A stretch of 15,977 bases of DNA from Comamonas sp. (GTDB lineage Bacteria; Pseudomonadota; Gammaproteobacteria; Burkholderiales; Burkholderiaceae_C), in the NCBI GenBank assembly GCA_019236485.1, contig JAFAIY010000148.1:1-15977 (forward strand), in the 5' to 3' direction. Numbering within the stretch: the first letter of the stretch is position 1; each line of letters begins with the position of its first letter. Both the position numbers and the translations under genes were made by a program. Below are positions 7,097-13,986 of the stretch, in pieces. Under the pieces are notes generated by a model that made no database searches, had not been told where the DNA came from, and saw only the letters and a list, made by a program, of their open reading frames with translations.

Positions 7097-8263
7097 ATGA
7101 CCAAGCGAATGCTCATCATGATCGGGGGGGTGCTGGTGCTGGTGGCCGTGCTGGCGCTCGGCTTTTTCCTGCACATCCGCAGCCTCATCGCCAGTTCGCC
7201 CAAGCCGGGGCCACAGACCGTTTCGGCCATCAAGGCCCAAACGCTCGAATGGCAGCCCCAGATCACCTCCGTCGGCACGCTGGTCGCGGTGCGCGGCGTC
7301 GACGTGACGACCGAGATCGCAGGCCTGGTGCGCAGCCTGCATTTCAAGTCGGGTCAGGATGTGAAGGCCGGAGATCTGCTGGTGCAGCTCAACGCCGACT
7401 CCGACCTTGCCCAGCTCAATTCGTTGCAGGCCGCGGCCGAGCTGTCGGCCGTCACGCTCAAGCGTGATCAGGCGCAGCTCGCGGGCCAGGCCATCAGCCA
7501 GGCCCAGGTCGACAACGACCTGGCCGATCTCAAGAGCCGCCGCGCGCTGGTGGCCCAGCAGCAAGCACTCGTGGCCAAAAAAACCATACGCGCACCGTTC
7601 TCGGGACGGCTCGGCATCACCACGGTCAATCCTGGCCAGTACCTGAACCCGGGCGACGCCATCGTCACGCTGCAGACCATAGACCCGATCTACGCCAACT
7701 TCTCGGCTCCGCAAAAGCAGATCGCCGGACTCTCCGCGGGCCAGGCGGTGAACGTGGCGACCGACGCATTCGCCAATGAAATGTTCGCCGGCAAGATCAC
7801 CGCCATCAACCCCAAAGTCGACCCGAGCACACGCAACGTGCTGCTCCAGGCCACGATCGCCAACCCGCAGCGCCGGCTGCTGCCCGGAATGTTCGCGCGC
7901 GCCAGCGTCGACGTCGGCGAGAAGCAGCGCCACCTCACGCTGCCGCAGACCGCGATCACCTACAACCCCTACGGCGCGACCGTGTTCATATTGAAGCCGG
8001 CCGAGGCCCAGCCCGCGCCGGGCGGCAAGGACCAGAAGAATGCCAAGCCCGCCGCCCCGCCCGCAGGCTCGCTGGTGGCGCAGCAGGTGTTCGTGACCAC
8101 CGGCGAGACGCGCGGCGACCAGGTCGCCATCCTGACAGGCATAGAGGAAGGCCAGGAGGTCGTCACCAGCGGCCAGCTCAAGCTCAAGAACGGCACGCCG
8201 GTCGTGGTCGACAACAAGGTGCAGCCGGCCAACAGCGCCAACCCCAGCCCCCAGGAACGGTGA
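7097..8263 (+). CDS. RND efflux periplasmic adaptor subunit (membrane fusion protein, MexH/HlyD-like)
   Basis: A 388-residue adaptor bridging pump and outer-membrane channel. It has one N-terminal membrane anchor (about residues 6-25), with no lipobox Cys. The two halves of the lipoyl domain lie at about 70-98 (TTEIAGLVRSLHF...GDLLVQL) and 161-192 (KKTIRAPFSGRLG...GDAIVTLQ). They are separated by a short Ala/Gln-rich alpha-hairpin. A beta-barrel follows, with the adaptor signature PKVDPSTRNVLLQATIAN and LLPGMFARASV. A Pro/Ala/Lys-rich insert (around 297-323, QPAPGGKDQKNAKPAAPP) interrupts the membrane-proximal region and is unusual in length. A run of seven Gs at 7124-7130 lies in codons 10-12. 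A purine-rich CAGGGGA precedes the ATG. The stop codon is ten bases before the pump gene, so the two are surely co-transcribed. Confidence 0.93.
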   Translation: MTKRMLIMIGGVLVLVAVLALGFFLHIRSLIASSPKPGPQTVSAIKAQTLEWQPQITSVGTLVAVRGVDVTTEIAGLVRSLHFKSGQDVKAGDLLVQLNADSDLAQLNSLQAAAELSAVTLKRDQAQLAGQAISQAQVDNDLADLKSRRALVAQQQALVAKKTIRAPFSGRLGITTVNPGQYLNPGDAIVTLQTIDPIYANFSAPQKQIAGLSAGQAVNVATDAFANEMFAGKITAINPKVDPSTRNVLLQATIANPQRRLLPGMFARASVDVGEKQRHLTLPQTAITYNPYGATVFILKPAEAQPAPGGKDQKNAKPAAPPAGSLVAQQVFVTTGETRGDQVAILTGIEEGQEVVTSGQLKLKNGTPVVVDNKVQPANSANPSPQER

Positions 8264-8273
8264 AGGCCCGACC

Positions 8274-11200
8274 ATGAAATTCACCGACATCTTCATTCGC
8301 CGGCCGGTACTGGCCATGGTGGTCAGCCTGCTGCTGGTGGTGCTGGGACTGCGCTCGCTCTTTGGCCTGCCGGTCAACCAATTCCCGAGAACGCAGAATG
8401 CGGTGGTCACGATCTCCACCACCTACTACGGCGCCGACGCGCAGACCGTGGCCGGCTTCATCACCCAGCCGCTGGAATCGGCGATCGCCCAGGCCCAGGG
8501 CATAGACTATCTGGCATCGTCGAGCGCCAGCGGGGTCTCGGTCATCACCGCCACGCTGCGCCTGAACTACGACGGCAACCGCGCGCTGACCGAGATCAGC
8601 AGCCAGGTCAACTCGGTCAAGAACCAGCTGCCCGCGCAGGCGCAGACCCCCGTGCTGACGGTCGCCACCGGCCAGACCACCGACGCGATGTACATGGGCT
8701 TCTACAGCGACACGCTGCCGACCAACAACGTCACCGACTTCCTGTCGCGCGCGGTCAAACCCAAGCTCGACTCCATCCAGGGCGTGCAGACCGCCGAACT
8801 GCTCGGCGCGCGCCTGTTTGCGCTGCGCGCCTGGCTCGATGCCGGCAAGCTCGCCGCGCACGGCGTCACCGCTGCCGACGTGAGCCAGGCACTGGCCGCC
8901 AACAACTTCCTGGCCGCACTGGGCGCGACCAAGGGCCAGATGGTGACGGTGCCGCTCACCGCCGGCACCGACCTGCATTCGGTGGACGAATTCAAGAAGC
9001 TCGCGGTCAAGCAAAACGGCGATGCGATCGTGCGGCTCGAGGACGTTGCCACCGTCACGCTGGGCTCCGAGAACTACGACTTCAACGTGGCATTCAGCGG
9101 CGTGCGCTCGGTCTTCATCGGCATCAAGGTCGCTCCCGAGGCCAACATCCTCGACGTGGCCAAGCGCGTGCGCGAGGCGTTCCCGGACATCCGCTCCCAG
9201 CTGCCCACCGGCCTGGTCGGCGAGATCGTCTACGACTCGACCGATTTCATCAACACCTCGATCTTCGAAGTGGTGAAGACGCTGGTCGAGGCGCTGGCGA
9301 TCGTCACGGTGGTGATCTTCCTGTTCCTAGGCAGCCTGCGCGCCGTGGTGGTACCGGTGATCGCCATGCCCCTGTCGCTGATCGGCACCTTCTTCATGAT
9401 GCTGATGCTGGGCTACTCGATCAACCTGCTGACCCTGCTCGCCCTGGTGCTGGCCATCGGGCTGGTGGTGGACGATGCGATCATCGTGGTCGAAAACGTG
9501 GACCGCCACATGAAGGAGGAAGGCCGGCCACCGCTGGAGGCGGCGCTGCTGGCGGCGCGCGAGCTCGGCAGCCCCATCCTGGCGATGACGGTGGTGCTGA
9601 TCGCGGTGTATGTGCCTATAGGCTTTCAGGGGGGACTGACCGGCGCGCTGTTCACCGAATTCGCGTTCACACTGGCCTCGGCGGTGGCGGTGTCGGGCGT
9701 GGTTGCGCTGACGCTGTCGCCCATGATGTGCTCGCGCTTCTTCAGGCCCTCGCAGGACACCGGCCGCTTGGCACAGGCCATAGACCGGATTTTCGAGAAG
9801 GTGCGCCACAGCTACCAGCGCCTGCTGCACAGCCTGCTCGTGACCTACCCGGTGCTGATCGTGATGGCCTTCATCCTGTTTTGCCTGCTGGGCGTGATGT
9901 TCAAGATGTCCAAGTCCGAACTGGCGCCCGAGGAGGACCAGGGCCTGGTTCTGGCCCAGATCGTCGGCCCGCCCACGGCCACCGCCGACCAGATGCAGAC
10001 CTATGCCGAGCAGGCCTTCAAGGTCGGGAAATCCATCCCCGAATACAAACAGATGTTCCAGATCACCGGTGTGCCGACGGTGAATCAGGGCATAGGCGGC
10101 GTGCTGCTGAAAACCTGGGACCAGCGCAAGCGCAGCGCCCATCAGATCCAGCAGGACCTGCAGGCGCAGTGGAACCAGATCGCCGGCGCGCGTGTGGCGG
10201 CGTTCCAGTTCCCGGCGTTGCCGGGGTCATCCGGCCTGCCGGTGCAGTTCGTCGTCACCACCACCGAGCCGTTCGAAAACCTCAACTCGGTGGTGCAGCA
10301 GGTGCTGGACAAGGCACGGGCGTCGAACATGTTCTACTTCGTCGACACCGACCTCAAGATCGACAAGCCACAGGCCACCGTGGTGGTCGATCGCGACAAG
10401 ATCGCCGCGTTGGGCATGACGCAGCAGGACGTGGGCGCCGCCCTCGGCGCGGCGCTGGGCGGCGGCTATGTCAACTACTTCTCCATCGCCGGCCGCTCCT
10501 ACAAGGTGATTCCGCAGGTGCTGCAGGTGGACCGGCTCAACCCGGCGGAAGTGCTCAATTTCTACATCCGCACGCCCAGCGGCGGCGTGATCCCGGCGAA
10601 CACCGTGGCCAGCATCCGCTACGAGGTGGTTCCCGAGTCCATCACACGCTTCCAGCAGCTCAACTCGGCCACGATTTCGGGCGTGTCGGGCGCGTCGCAG
10701 GGCGATGTGCTGGAGTTCATGCGCAACACCGTGAAGGAGGTGGCCCCGAGCGGGTACACCGTCGACTACGCAGGCCAGTCGCGCCAGTTCATGCAGGAAT
10801 CGGGCGGCTTTCTGGTGACGATGATGTTCGCGGTGATCATCGTGTTCCTGGCGCTGGCGGCACAGTTCGAGAGCTTCCGCGATCCCACCGTGATCCTGGT
10901 GTCGGTGCCGCTGGCGCTGTTCGGCGCGCTGATCTTCATCTTCCTCGGCTTTGCGTCGCTGAACATCTACACCGAGGTCGGGCTGGTGACCCTGATGGGT
11001 CTGATCAGCAAGCACGGCATCCTGATCGTCGAGGTCGCCAACCAGGCGCGCAAGCGCGGCCTGGGCAAGCTCGAGGCCATCCAGGAAGCCACGTCGCTGC
11101 GCCTACGGCCCATCCTGATGACGACCGCCGCCATGGTGTTCGGCGTGGTGCCGCTGGTGATCGCCTCGGGCGCCGGTGCGGCCGGCCGCCAGGCGATGGG

Positions 11201-11342
11201 CCTGGTCATTTTCACGGGCCTGTCGATAGGCACCTTGTTCACCCTGTTCGTGGTGCCGGCCATGTACATGCTGCTGGCCAGCGAGCACGCCGAGCCAGCG
11301 GCGCCAGCTGCCGCGCCCCTTAGCGGCCCTGAATCCATTTAG
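8274..11342 (+). CDS. RND multidrug efflux pump, inner-membrane permease (HAE-1 family, MexI-like)
   Basis: A 1022-residue proton-driven exporter, the usual length for HAE-1 pumps. The N-terminus MKFTDIFIRRPVLAMVVSLL is the conserved amphipathic helix plus TM1. Pore-domain sequence TTYYGADAQTVAGFITQPLE follows. TM4 carries the proton-relay pair Asp400-Asp401 in LAIGLVVDDAIIVVENV. The second half repeats the plan: LAPEEDQGLVLAQIVGPPTA, PALPGSSGLPVQFVV, then VFLALAAQFESFRDP and GLISKHGILIVEVANQARKR, ending with RLRPILMTTAAMVFGVVPL. The closest remembered relative is Pseudomonas MexI, because of FTDxFxRRPVLAxVVS and the LISKHGIL motif, which replaces GLVVKNAIL of AcrB. The substrate cannot be told from sequence; drugs, dyes or signalling metabolites are all possible. 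No regulator or MexG-like gene is adjacent. It is third in the operon after the channel and adaptor genes. Confidence 0.95.
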   Translation: MKFTDIFIRRPVLAMVVSLLLVVLGLRSLFGLPVNQFPRTQNAVVTISTTYYGADAQTVAGFITQPLESAIAQAQGIDYLASSSASGVSVITATLRLNYDGNRALTEISSQVNSVKNQLPAQAQTPVLTVATGQTTDAMYMGFYSDTLPTNNVTDFLSRAVKPKLDSIQGVQTAELLGARLFALRAWLDAGKLAAHGVTAADVSQALAANNFLAALGATKGQMVTVPLTAGTDLHSVDEFKKLAVKQNGDAIVRLEDVATVTLGSENYDFNVAFSGVRSVFIGIKVAPEANILDVAKRVREAFPDIRSQLPTGLVGEIVYDSTDFINTSIFEVVKTLVEALAIVTVVIFLFLGSLRAVVVPVIAMPLSLIGTFFMMLMLGYSINLLTLLALVLAIGLVVDDAIIVVENVDRHMKEEGRPPLEAALLAARELGSPILAMTVVLIAVYVPIGFQGGLTGALFTEFAFTLASAVAVSGVVALTLSPMMCSRFFRPSQDTGRLAQAIDRIFEKVRHSYQRLLHSLLVTYPVLIVMAFILFCLLGVMFKMSKSELAPEEDQGLVLAQIVGPPTATADQMQTYAEQAFKVGKSIPEYKQMFQITGVPTVNQGIGGVLLKTWDQRKRSAHQIQQDLQAQWNQIAGARVAAFQFPALPGSSGLPVQFVVTTTEPFENLNSVVQQVLDKARASNMFYFVDTDLKIDKPQATVVVDRDKIAALGMTQQDVGAALGAALGGGYVNYFSIAGRSYKVIPQVLQVDRLNPAEVLNFYIRTPSGGVIPANTVASIRYEVVPESITRFQQLNSATISGVSGASQGDVLEFMRNTVKEVAPSGYTVDYAGQSRQFMQESGGFLVTMMFAVIIVFLALAAQFESFRDPTVILVSVPLALFGALIFIFLGFASLNIYTEVGLVTLMGLISKHGILIVEVANQARKRGLGKLEAIQEATSLRLRPILMTTAAMVFGVVPLVIASGAGAAGRQAMGLVIFTGLSIGTLFTLFVVPAMYMLLASEHAEPAAPAAAPLSGPESI

Positions 11343-11350
11343 GCAATCCG

Positions 11351-11393
11351 CCCTGCCGCAATCACCCTGCTGGATAGCAGGATTGCGGCAGGG
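11351..11393 (+). terminator. Long hairpin after the efflux operon, without U-tract
   Basis: CCCTGCCGCAAT (11351-11362) pairs perfectly with ATTGCGGCAGGG (11382-11393). After a three-base bulge, CCTGCT pairs with AGCAGG around a GGAT loop, giving 18 bp in all. It begins eight bases after the pump stop codon. With no T-run it may stabilise the mRNA 3' end or act with the terminator at 11406. Confidence 0.6.
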
Positions 11394-11400
11394 GTAGAAT
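11371..11400 (+). promoter_or_regulatory. Possible guaC promoter
   Basis: TGGATA (11371-11376), an 18-base spacer and TAGAAT (11395-11400) resemble sigma-70 boxes (four and five of six matches). A start near 11407 would coincide with the base of the terminator hairpin at 11406-11440. The promoter is therefore doubtful unless that terminator is leaky or regulated. No better promoter was found closer to guaC. Confidence 0.3.
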
Positions 11401-11405
11401 CAATC

Positions 11406-11440
11406 ACCGGGCCCAAGTTTTTTGAGGTCCGGTTTTTTTT
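11406..11440 (+). terminator. Intrinsic terminator between the efflux operon and guaC
   Basis: ACCGGGCC (11406-11413) pairs with GGTCCGGT (11426-11433), with one G-U pair. The loop is 12 bases and the stem runs into eight Ts (11433-11440). It most simply ends the efflux operon. The 3' arm and T-tract (11429-11438) can alternatively pair with AAAAAACCGG at 11463-11472, a perfect 10-bp match. Confidence 0.75.
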
Positions 11441-11470
11441 GCCCGCTGCCAGCCAGTGCTGCAAAAAACC

Positions 11471-11548
11471 GGTCTCCAAGCCAAGCGCCTATCCTCGAAA
11501 ATTGAGGCGGGTGAGATTCCCGCCGTGACCTTTCCGGAGCTTGGAACC
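11471..11548 (+). promoter_or_regulatory. Candidate structured leader of guaC (possible cis-regulatory RNA)
   Basis: GGTcTCCAAGC (11471-11481) can pair with GCTTGGAACC (11539-11548): ten base pairs with one bulged C, ending on the base just before the guaC ATG. Inside this closing helix are two small hairpins, CCTC/GAGG (11493-11507) and GGCGGG/CCCGCC (11506-11511 with 11519-11524). A competing pairing is CGCCT/AGGCG (11486-11490 with 11505-11509). The likely Shine-Dalgarno GGAG (11536-11539) lies at the inner end of the closing helix, so folding should hinder translation. The arrangement resembles a multibranch riboswitch, but it matches no riboswitch consensus I know. It is inferred from complementarity alone. 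Confidence 0.35.
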
Positions 11549-12526
11549 ATGGAAATCTTCGACTACGACAACATTCTTTTGCTGCCCCGCAAGTGCCGCG
11601 TGGAAAGCCGCTCGGAATGTGACACCAGCGTGCAGCTGGGCAACCGCAGCTTCAAGCTGCCGGTCGTTCCTGCCAACATGAAAACGGTGGTGGACGAGAA
11701 GATCTGTACCTATCTTGCGCAAAACGGCTTCTTCTATGTGATGCACCGTTTCGACATCGACAACGTGGCTTTCACCAAGGAGATGCAGTCCAAGGGACTG
11801 TACGCCTCGATCTCGCTGGGCGTGAAGAAGCCTGACTACGAAATCGTGGACCGCTTTGTGGCCGATGGCATCTGCCCCGAATACATCACCATCGACATCG
11901 CGCACGGCCATGCCGACAGCGTGAAGAACATGATCGAGTATCTGAAGGCCAAGATCCCCGCGGCCTTTGTGATCGCCGGCAACGTGGGCACGCCCGAAGC
12001 CGTGATCGATCTGGAAAACTGGGGCGCCGACGCGACCAAGGTCGGCATCGGCCCGGGCAAGGTCTGCATCACCAAGCTCAAGACCGGCTTCGGCACGGGC
12101 GGCTGGCAGCTGTCGGCGCTCAAGTGGTGCGCGCGCGTGGCCACCAAGCCCATCATTGCCGACGGGGGCATACGCAGCCATGGCGACATCGCCAAGAGCG
12201 TGCGCTTCGGCGCCACCATGGTGATGATAGGTTCGCTGTTCGCGGGCCACGAGGAATCGCCGGGCCAGACCGTGGAAGTGGACGGCCAGCTGTACAAGGA
12301 GTACTACGGCTCGGCCTCGGACTTCAACAAGGGCGAATACAAGCATGTGGAAGGCAAGCGCATCCTCGAACCCGTCAAGGGCACACTGGCCGAGACCCTG
12401 ACCGAGATGCAGCAGGACGTGCAGTCCTCCATCAGCTACTCGGGCGGCAAGAAGCTCATGGACATCCGCAAGGTCAACTACGTGATCCTGGGCGGCGACA
12501 ACCAGGGCGAACATCTGCTGATGTAA
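11549..12526 (+). CDS. guaC: GMP reductase (short, Firmicute-type GuaC)
   Basis: A 325-residue cytoplasmic enzyme of the IMPDH/GMP reductase TIM-barrel family. It converts GMP to IMP and ammonia with NADPH, moving guanine nucleotides back to the purine branch point. Visible landmarks are ECDTSVQLG and [16 protein letters not shown] near the N-terminus, [19 protein letters not shown], the phosphate-binding GNVGTPEAV, and the catalytic loop [20 protein letters not shown] with Cys173. [36 protein letters not shown] follows, in two conserved blocks. Length and sequence match the ~325-residue Bacillus/Staphylococcus GuaC rather than the 347-residue E. coli enzyme. CBS domains are absent, which argues against IMP dehydrogenase. 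The ATG at 11549 is preferred to the in-frame GTG at 11456 because family members begin at MEIFDYDN. It is flanked by terminators on both sides and is probably monocistronic. Confidence 0.93.
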   Translation: MEIFDYDNILLLPRKCRVESRSECDTSVQLGNRSFKLPVVPANMKTVVDEKICTYLAQNGFFYVMHRFDIDNVAFTKEMQSKGLYASISLGVKKPDYEIVDRFVADGICPEYITIDIAHGHADSVKNMIEYLKAKIPAAFVIAGNVGTPEAVIDLENWGADATKVGIGPGKVCITKLKTGFGTGGWQLSALKWCARVATKPIIADGGIRSHGDIAKSVRFGATMVMIGSLFAGHEESPGQTVEVDGQLYKEYYGSASDFNKGEYKHVEGKRILEPVKGTLAETLTEMQQDVQSSISYSGGKKLMDIRKVNYVILGGDNQGEHLLM

Positions 12527-12576
12527 GCCGCCAGGCGCTCTCACCGGCGCGCAGGTGAACCTCCAAAAAAAAGCAT

Positions 12577-12606
12577 CAAGGGCAGCTTAGGCTGCCCTTG
12601 TTGTGT
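12577..12606 (+). terminator. Intrinsic terminator of guaC
   Basis: CAAGGGCAGC (12577-12586) and GCTGCCCTTG (12591-12600) form a 10-bp stem with a TTAG loop, followed by TTGTGT. The T-tract is imperfect. Eight As lie just upstream (12564-12572), so it might also act weakly on the minus strand. Confidence 0.75.
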
Positions 12607-12685
12607 CCGGCTCCGGTTCGCTCCACTTCAGGCACAACTGATCTGTGCCGCGGCCTGCGATTGCGGCCGTCGACAGGCTTTAGCA

Positions 12686-12701
12686 TGTGTGCATGCATAC
12701 A
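12686..12701. promoter_or_regulatory. Operator-like palindrome upstream of the dehydrogenase gene
   Basis: TGTGTGCATGCATACA is a 16-base inverted repeat with a single non-complementary pair (positions 4 and 13). It sits 20 bases before the start codon and just ahead of the ribosome-binding site. Its size and symmetry suit a dimeric regulator such as a GntR-family repressor, but no regulator gene lies in the window. No clear promoter boxes could be fixed around it. Confidence 0.35.
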
Positions 12702-12721
12702 AGAATCCAAGGAGCAAGGCA

Positions 12722-13597
12722 ATGAGCACTGGTTTGAAAATCGCGGTTCTGGGCACCGGCATGATGGGCCTGCCCATGGCGCGCCGCCTGGCCCGGGCCG
12801 GCCATGAGGTCCACGCCTGGAACCGCACGCGCGCCAAGGCCGAACCCCTGGCCGCCGACGGCGTCAGCATTCACGACCAGGCCGCCGACGCGGTGCGCGG
12901 CGTAGACTTTGCGGTCAGCCTGCTCGAGAACGGCGCCATCGTCGGAGAGGTGCTGTTCAGCCTCGGCGTGGCCGAAGCCATGCCCAAGGGCTCGCTGTTC
13001 ATAGACATGGCCTCGATCCAGCCGCGTGAGGCGCGCGAGCATGCGGACCGGCTGCTGGCGCTGGGCGTGCAGCATCTGGACGCTCCCGTCTCGGGCGGCA
13101 CGCTGGGCGCCGAGGCCGGCACCCTGGCCATCATGGCCGGCGGCGAGGCTGCCGACTTCGCGCGTGCCCTGCCCTTGTTCGCGGCCCTGGGCCGCGCCAC
13201 CCATGTGGGACCGCATGGCACGGGCCAGCTGACCAAGCTCGCCAACCAGATGATCGTGGGCATCACCATAGGCGCCGTGGCCGAGGCCCTGCTGCTGGCC
13301 GAGCGCGGCGGTGCCGACCCGGCCAAGGTGCGCGAAGCCATCTCGGGCGGCTTTGCCGACAGCCGCATCCTGCAGGTGCATGGCCAGCGCATGGTGGAGC
13401 ATGATTTTGCGCCGCGCGGCCGCATGACGGTGCAGCTCAAGGACATGCGCAATGCCATGGCGACCGCCGCGGAAATCGGCTTTGAGGCCCCCATCACCGC
13501 CCTGCTGGAGCGGCTCTATGCCGACGGGGTCGGGCATGGGCTGGGAGACCTGGATCAGGCCGGCCTGTTCGTGGAACTGCAGCGCCGCAACACATAG
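12722..13597 (+). CDS. NAD(P)-dependent beta-hydroxyacid dehydrogenase (3-hydroxyisobutyrate dehydrogenase / tartronate semialdehyde reductase family)
   Basis: A 291-residue soluble oxidoreductase interconverting a beta-hydroxyacid and its semialdehyde. The N-terminal Rossmann fold has GTGMMG (11-16). The AWNRT at 32-36 suggests, by family analogy, room for the NADP phosphate. The substrate signature is LDAPVSGGTLGAEAGTL (119-135, Ser124-Gly125-Gly126), and the catalytic lysine is Lys172 in GQLTKLANQ, with Asn175 beside it. The all-alpha C-terminal domain ends FVELQRRNT. The family includes HIBADH (mmsB), GarR/GlxR and glyoxylate/succinic semialdehyde reductases. Sequence alone does not separate these, so no symbol is given. 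The start is fixed by AAGGAG (12709-12714) seven bases before the ATG, a strong ribosome-binding site. It stands alone between the guaC terminator and the tRNA genes, preceded by an operator-like palindrome. Confidence 0.9.
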   Translation: MSTGLKIAVLGTGMMGLPMARRLARAGHEVHAWNRTRAKAEPLAADGVSIHDQAADAVRGVDFAVSLLENGAIVGEVLFSLGVAEAMPKGSLFIDMASIQPREAREHADRLLALGVQHLDAPVSGGTLGAEAGTLAIMAGGEAADFARALPLFAALGRATHVGPHGTGQLTKLANQMIVGITIGAVAEALLLAERGGADPAKVREAISGGFADSRILQVHGQRMVEHDFAPRGRMTVQLKDMRNAMATAAEIGFEAPITALLERLYADGVGHGLGDLDQAGLFVELQRRNT

Positions 13598-13643
13598 AAC
13601 TGAAAAAATCCCGTGTTTTCCTGCGAGGCATTCAGAAATGACG

Positions 13644-13649
13644 CATAAT
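13644..13649 (+). promoter_or_regulatory. Probable -10 element of the tRNA-Lys promoter
   Basis: CATAAT is followed by the GC-rich segment TGCGGTCTCGC, typical of the discriminator of stringently controlled stable-RNA promoters. It lies 33 bases before the first tRNA. The -35 is not clear at 16-18 bases spacing. Confidence 0.45.
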
Positions 13650-13681
13650 TGCGGTCTCGCTTGCAGCGCATGCGTGGTGTG

Positions 13682-13757
13682 GGGCTCTTAGCTCAGCTGG
13701 TAGAGCAGCGGACTCTTAATCCGTTGGTCGAGTGTTCGAATCACTCAGGGCCCACCA
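13682..13757 (+). tRNA. tRNA-Lys (anticodon CTT), first copy
   Basis: A 76-base cloverleaf. The acceptor stem GGGCTCT pairs with AGGGCCC (one G-U), and the discriminator A and encoded CCA are present. The D-arm is GCTC...GAGC. The anticodon stem CGGA/TCCG encloses the loop CTCTTAA, placing CTT at positions 34-36. The T-arm is GAGTG-TTCGAAT-CACTC. It reads AAG lysine codons, the dominant lysine codon in this GC-rich genome. It differs from the second copy by one base in the D-loop (C at 13697). Confidence 0.97.
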
Positions 13758-13809
13758 AAAAATTTCTTCGCTCCGATTGCTTCGGATCGATCCTCCGGTT
13801 TACTCCGGC

Positions 13810-13885
13810 GGGCTCTTAGCTCAGTTGGTAGAGCAGCGGACTCTTAATCCGTTGGTCGAGTGTTCGAATCACTCAGGGCCCACCA
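13810..13885 (+). tRNA. tRNA-Lys (anticodon CTT), second copy
   Basis: Identical to the first copy except T for C in the D-loop (13825). All stems, anticodon CTT and the CCA end are intact. It follows the first copy after a 52-base spacer that holds a small hairpin, TCCGA/TCGGA (13772-13786), suggesting one precursor transcript cut into two tRNAs. A terminator starts seven bases after the CCA end. Confidence 0.97.
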
Positions 13886-13891
13886 AATTCC

Positions 13892-13925
13892 AAGCCAAAG
13901 CTCTAGCATGAGCTTTGGCTTTTTT
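13892..13925 (+). terminator. Intrinsic terminator of the tRNA-Lys pair
   Basis: AAGCCAAAGCTC (13892-13903) pairs perfectly with GAGCTTTGGCTT (13910-13921) around a six-base loop, with a T-tract through 13925. It closes the tRNA transcript and isolates it from the downstream exporter gene. Confidence 0.92.
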
Positions 13926-13928
13926 CAT

Positions 13929-13986
13929 GGCCTGCGCCCAAGCCACAGAACGCGGACCGCCTTCACCCCACGGGCTCACGCAGGCC
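13929..13986. repeat. Interrupted inverted repeat upstream of the MFS exporter gene
   Basis: GGCCTGCG (13929-13936) and AGCC (13941-13944) mirror GGCT (13973-13976) and CGCAGGCC (13979-13986), giving 12 complementary pairs with a small internal loop and a 28-base centre. A TACAGT (13999-14004) just downstream could be the exporter's -10, making the repeat a possible upstream operator. Evidence is symmetry only. Confidence 0.3.

Noticed and set aside
6425..8422. A 665-codon open frame antisense to the channel and adaptor genes
   Set aside because: It spans parts of two well-supported genes and their intergenic gap, has no recognisable family, and is rich in Gly/Arg/His typical of shadow frames.
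11456..11548. An N-terminal extension of guaC by 31 codons from a GTG
   Set aside because: Family members start at MEIFDYDN. The extension has no conserved features, and the region is better explained as a structured leader.
11471..11548. Known purine, preQ1, glycine, TPP, FMN, SAH or guanidine riboswitch before guaC
   Set aside because: None of the conserved core sequences I know for those classes appears here. Only the generic multibranch shape is similar.
13682..13885. tRNA-Lys pair as an integration (att) site of a mobile element
   Set aside because: No integrase gene and no repeated tRNA 3'-end fragment elsewhere in the window. The repeat is a whole-gene duplication.
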